This document shows positions 5,200 through 6,254 of a stretch of DNA of 6,254 nucleotides, in pieces (the stretch's first letter is position 1; every line of letters begins with the position of its first letter). The stretch is from Clostridia bacterium (GTDB taxonomy: Bacteria; Bacillota; Clostridia; Oscillospirales; QAMX01). The stretch is taken from positions 1-6,254 of the forward strand of contig JAFYNU010000309.1 of the NCBI GenBank assembly GCA_017547975.1, read 5' to 3'. The notes beneath the pieces were generated by a model. It did not search any database. It worked only from the letters and a program-made list of their open reading frames with translations, and was not told the DNA's origin. The position numbers were made by a program, and so were the translations under genes.

Positions 5200-6254
5200 A
5201 GTTCACTTTAGCCGCCGTCAGCCTGTTCGGGTTGGAGGGCATTACCGCCGACGAGTGCAAACGCCTGGGATTTGAAAACGTCCGGGCGGACACCGGCAAG
5301 GTCTTTTTCGATGGGGATTTTTCCACCATTGCCAAGGCCAACCTGTGGCTCCGCACCGCCGAGCGCATTTTAATCTACGTAGGCGGAGGCCACGCCACCA
5401 CCTTTACCGAGCTTTTTGACCTGACCGCCGCACTGCCCTGGGAAACCATCATTCCCGAATCGGGCGAATTCCCCGTGAAGGGTCACACCCTGGGTTCCGC
5501 CCTGCACAGTCTCCCCGATTGCCAGGCCATCATTAAAAAGGCCATCGTCAAGCGGATGCAATCGGTTTACCATCGGGAATGGCTGCCGGAGGATGGAGAG
5601 CGCTATCAGGTACAGTTCTCCCTGATGAAGGACGAATACGCCGTTTACATCGATACCAGCGGTGAAGGACTTCACAAGCGGGGTTACCGGGCGCAAGCCG
5701 GTATTGCTCCCCTGCGGGAAACCCTGGCCGCAGGCATCCTTTTGATTTCCCGTTACCGGGGCTACGAAAGCCTTTACGACCCCATGTGCGGTTCGGGCAC
5801 CTTCCTGATTGAGGCCGCCCTGATTGCCACCAACCGGGCACCGGGACTCCAGCGGAGCTTCTCCGCTGAAAAGTGGCGCATCATGCCGGAGGATATCTTC
5901 CCCGCCGAACGCAAGGCCGCTCTCTCCGCCATCCGGAATCTGCCCTGTCACATCGCAGGCAGTGACATCGACCCGGAGGTAGTCGCACTGACCCTGGAAA
6001 ACGCCAAAAAGGCAGGGGTTGGCGGACTTGTGGAAGCCACCTGTCTGGCAGCCGCTAGTGTGAATGCCACCCCGGACGTTTTGATCTGCAATCCCCCCTA
6101 CGGCGAGCGCATGGCCGATAAATCCCAGGCCGCCGCAGCAGCCCGTACCCTGGCTCAAATCCGGGCAGGACGCAGCTATGTCATCACCTCCGACGAACGG
6201 TTCGAGGAATTCTACAAGCGAAAAGCCACGAAAAAACGCAAATTGTACAACGGC
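5196..6254 (+). CDS. THUMP-domain class I SAM-dependent RNA methyltransferase (RlmL/YpsC-like), partial
   Basis: 353 codons with no stop before the right edge. Relatives end about 15-30 residues after KKRKLYNG, so only the extreme C-terminus is missing. The N-terminal ferredoxin-like and THUMP region (about 1-155) binds RNA. The linker DTSGEGLHKRGYR (153-165) is characteristic. The Rossmann methyltransferase domain shows the SAM-binding DPMCGSGTF (195-203), SDIDP (256-260) and catalytic NPPYGERM (299-306), the signature of N2-guanine or related base methyltransferases. By homology with the N-terminal half of E. coli RlmL it probably makes m2G in 23S rRNA; the exact target is inferred. The ATG at 5196 overlaps the rpiB stop codon, with GAGGG at 5182-5186 as ribosome site. 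Residues 307-326 are unusually Ala-rich. Confidence 0.92.
   Translation, partial: MKFTLAAVSLFGLEGITADECKRLGFENVRADTGKVFFDGDFSTIAKANLWLRTAERILIYVGGGHATTFTELFDLTAALPWETIIPESGEFPVKGHTLGSALHSLPDCQAIIKKAIVKRMQSVYHREWLPEDGERYQVQFSLMKDEYAVYIDTSGEGLHKRGYRAQAGIAPLRETLAAGILLISRYRGYESLYDPMCGSGTFLIEAALIATNRAPGLQRSFSAEKWRIMPEDIFPAERKAALSAIRNLPCHIAGSDIDPEVVALTLENAKKAGVGGLVEATCLAAASVNATPDVLICNPPYGERMADKSQAAAAARTLAQIRAGRSYVITSDERFEEFYKRKATKKRKLYNG

Noticed and set aside
5370..6158. 262-codon open frame on the minus strand
   Set aside because: It lies entirely opposite the RNA methyltransferase, whose SAM-binding and NPPY motifs are intact. It is a shadow frame with Gly-rich, domainless translation.

Overview
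The window looks like chromosomal DNA of a fairly G+C-rich Firmicute, most likely a gut-type Clostridia (Oscillospirales-like). This placement is an inference. It rests on sigma-A promoters with 17-bp spacers and extended -10 boxes, strong AGGAGG-type Shine-Dalgarno sites, a tsaE-tsaB pair, an RpiB-type isomerase, and G/C-ending codons in genes set against A/T-rich intergenic DNA. I cannot name a species.

Left part, minus strand (about 110-3470): a three-gene carbohydrate operon read right to left. A near-consensus promoter (3439-3467) drives a cytoplasmic beta-helix glycoside hydrolase of the GH28/pectin-lyase-fold type (2041-3366). Next come an SDR oxidoreductase of the D-mannonate oxidoreductase (YjmF/UxuB) type (1025-1849) and a xylose-isomerase-like TIM-barrel sugar isomerase/epimerase (176-1021). 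A stem-loop at 110-146 probably ends the transcript. Together they suggest intracellular trimming of an imported uronate-containing oligosaccharide and processing of the released sugar acid. The hydrolase appears frameshifted near its 3' end at a run of six G (C at 2080-2085 on the plus strand). The missing 56-residue C-terminus is intact in another frame and ends at 1910. Left of the terminator, a strong minus-strand promoter (20-48) points off the window toward another gene.

Middle (about 3430-3601): a compact divergent control region. It holds back-to-back sigma-A promoters, an imperfect palindrome between their -35 boxes, and a tsaE leader with a perfect 7-bp stem followed by T5, an outer 6-bp inverted repeat, and a 10-bp direct repeat at 15-bp spacing.

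Right part, plus strand (3602-6254): a tightly packed housekeeping operon. tsaE and tsaB (tRNA t6A37 synthesis) overlap by ATGA. rpiB (ribose-5-phosphate isomerase B) follows 39 bp later. rpiB overlaps by ATGA a THUMP-domain RNA methyltransferase of the RlmL/YpsC type, which runs off the right edge. The theme is tRNA/rRNA modification plus pentose phosphate metabolism.

Most of the window is recognisable biology. The items worth a second look are the hydrolase's frameshift and non-canonical active site, and the unexplained tsaE leader elements. I see no CRISPR array, mobile element, tRNA, rRNA or phage gene, and no evidence of a wholly new multi-gene system.
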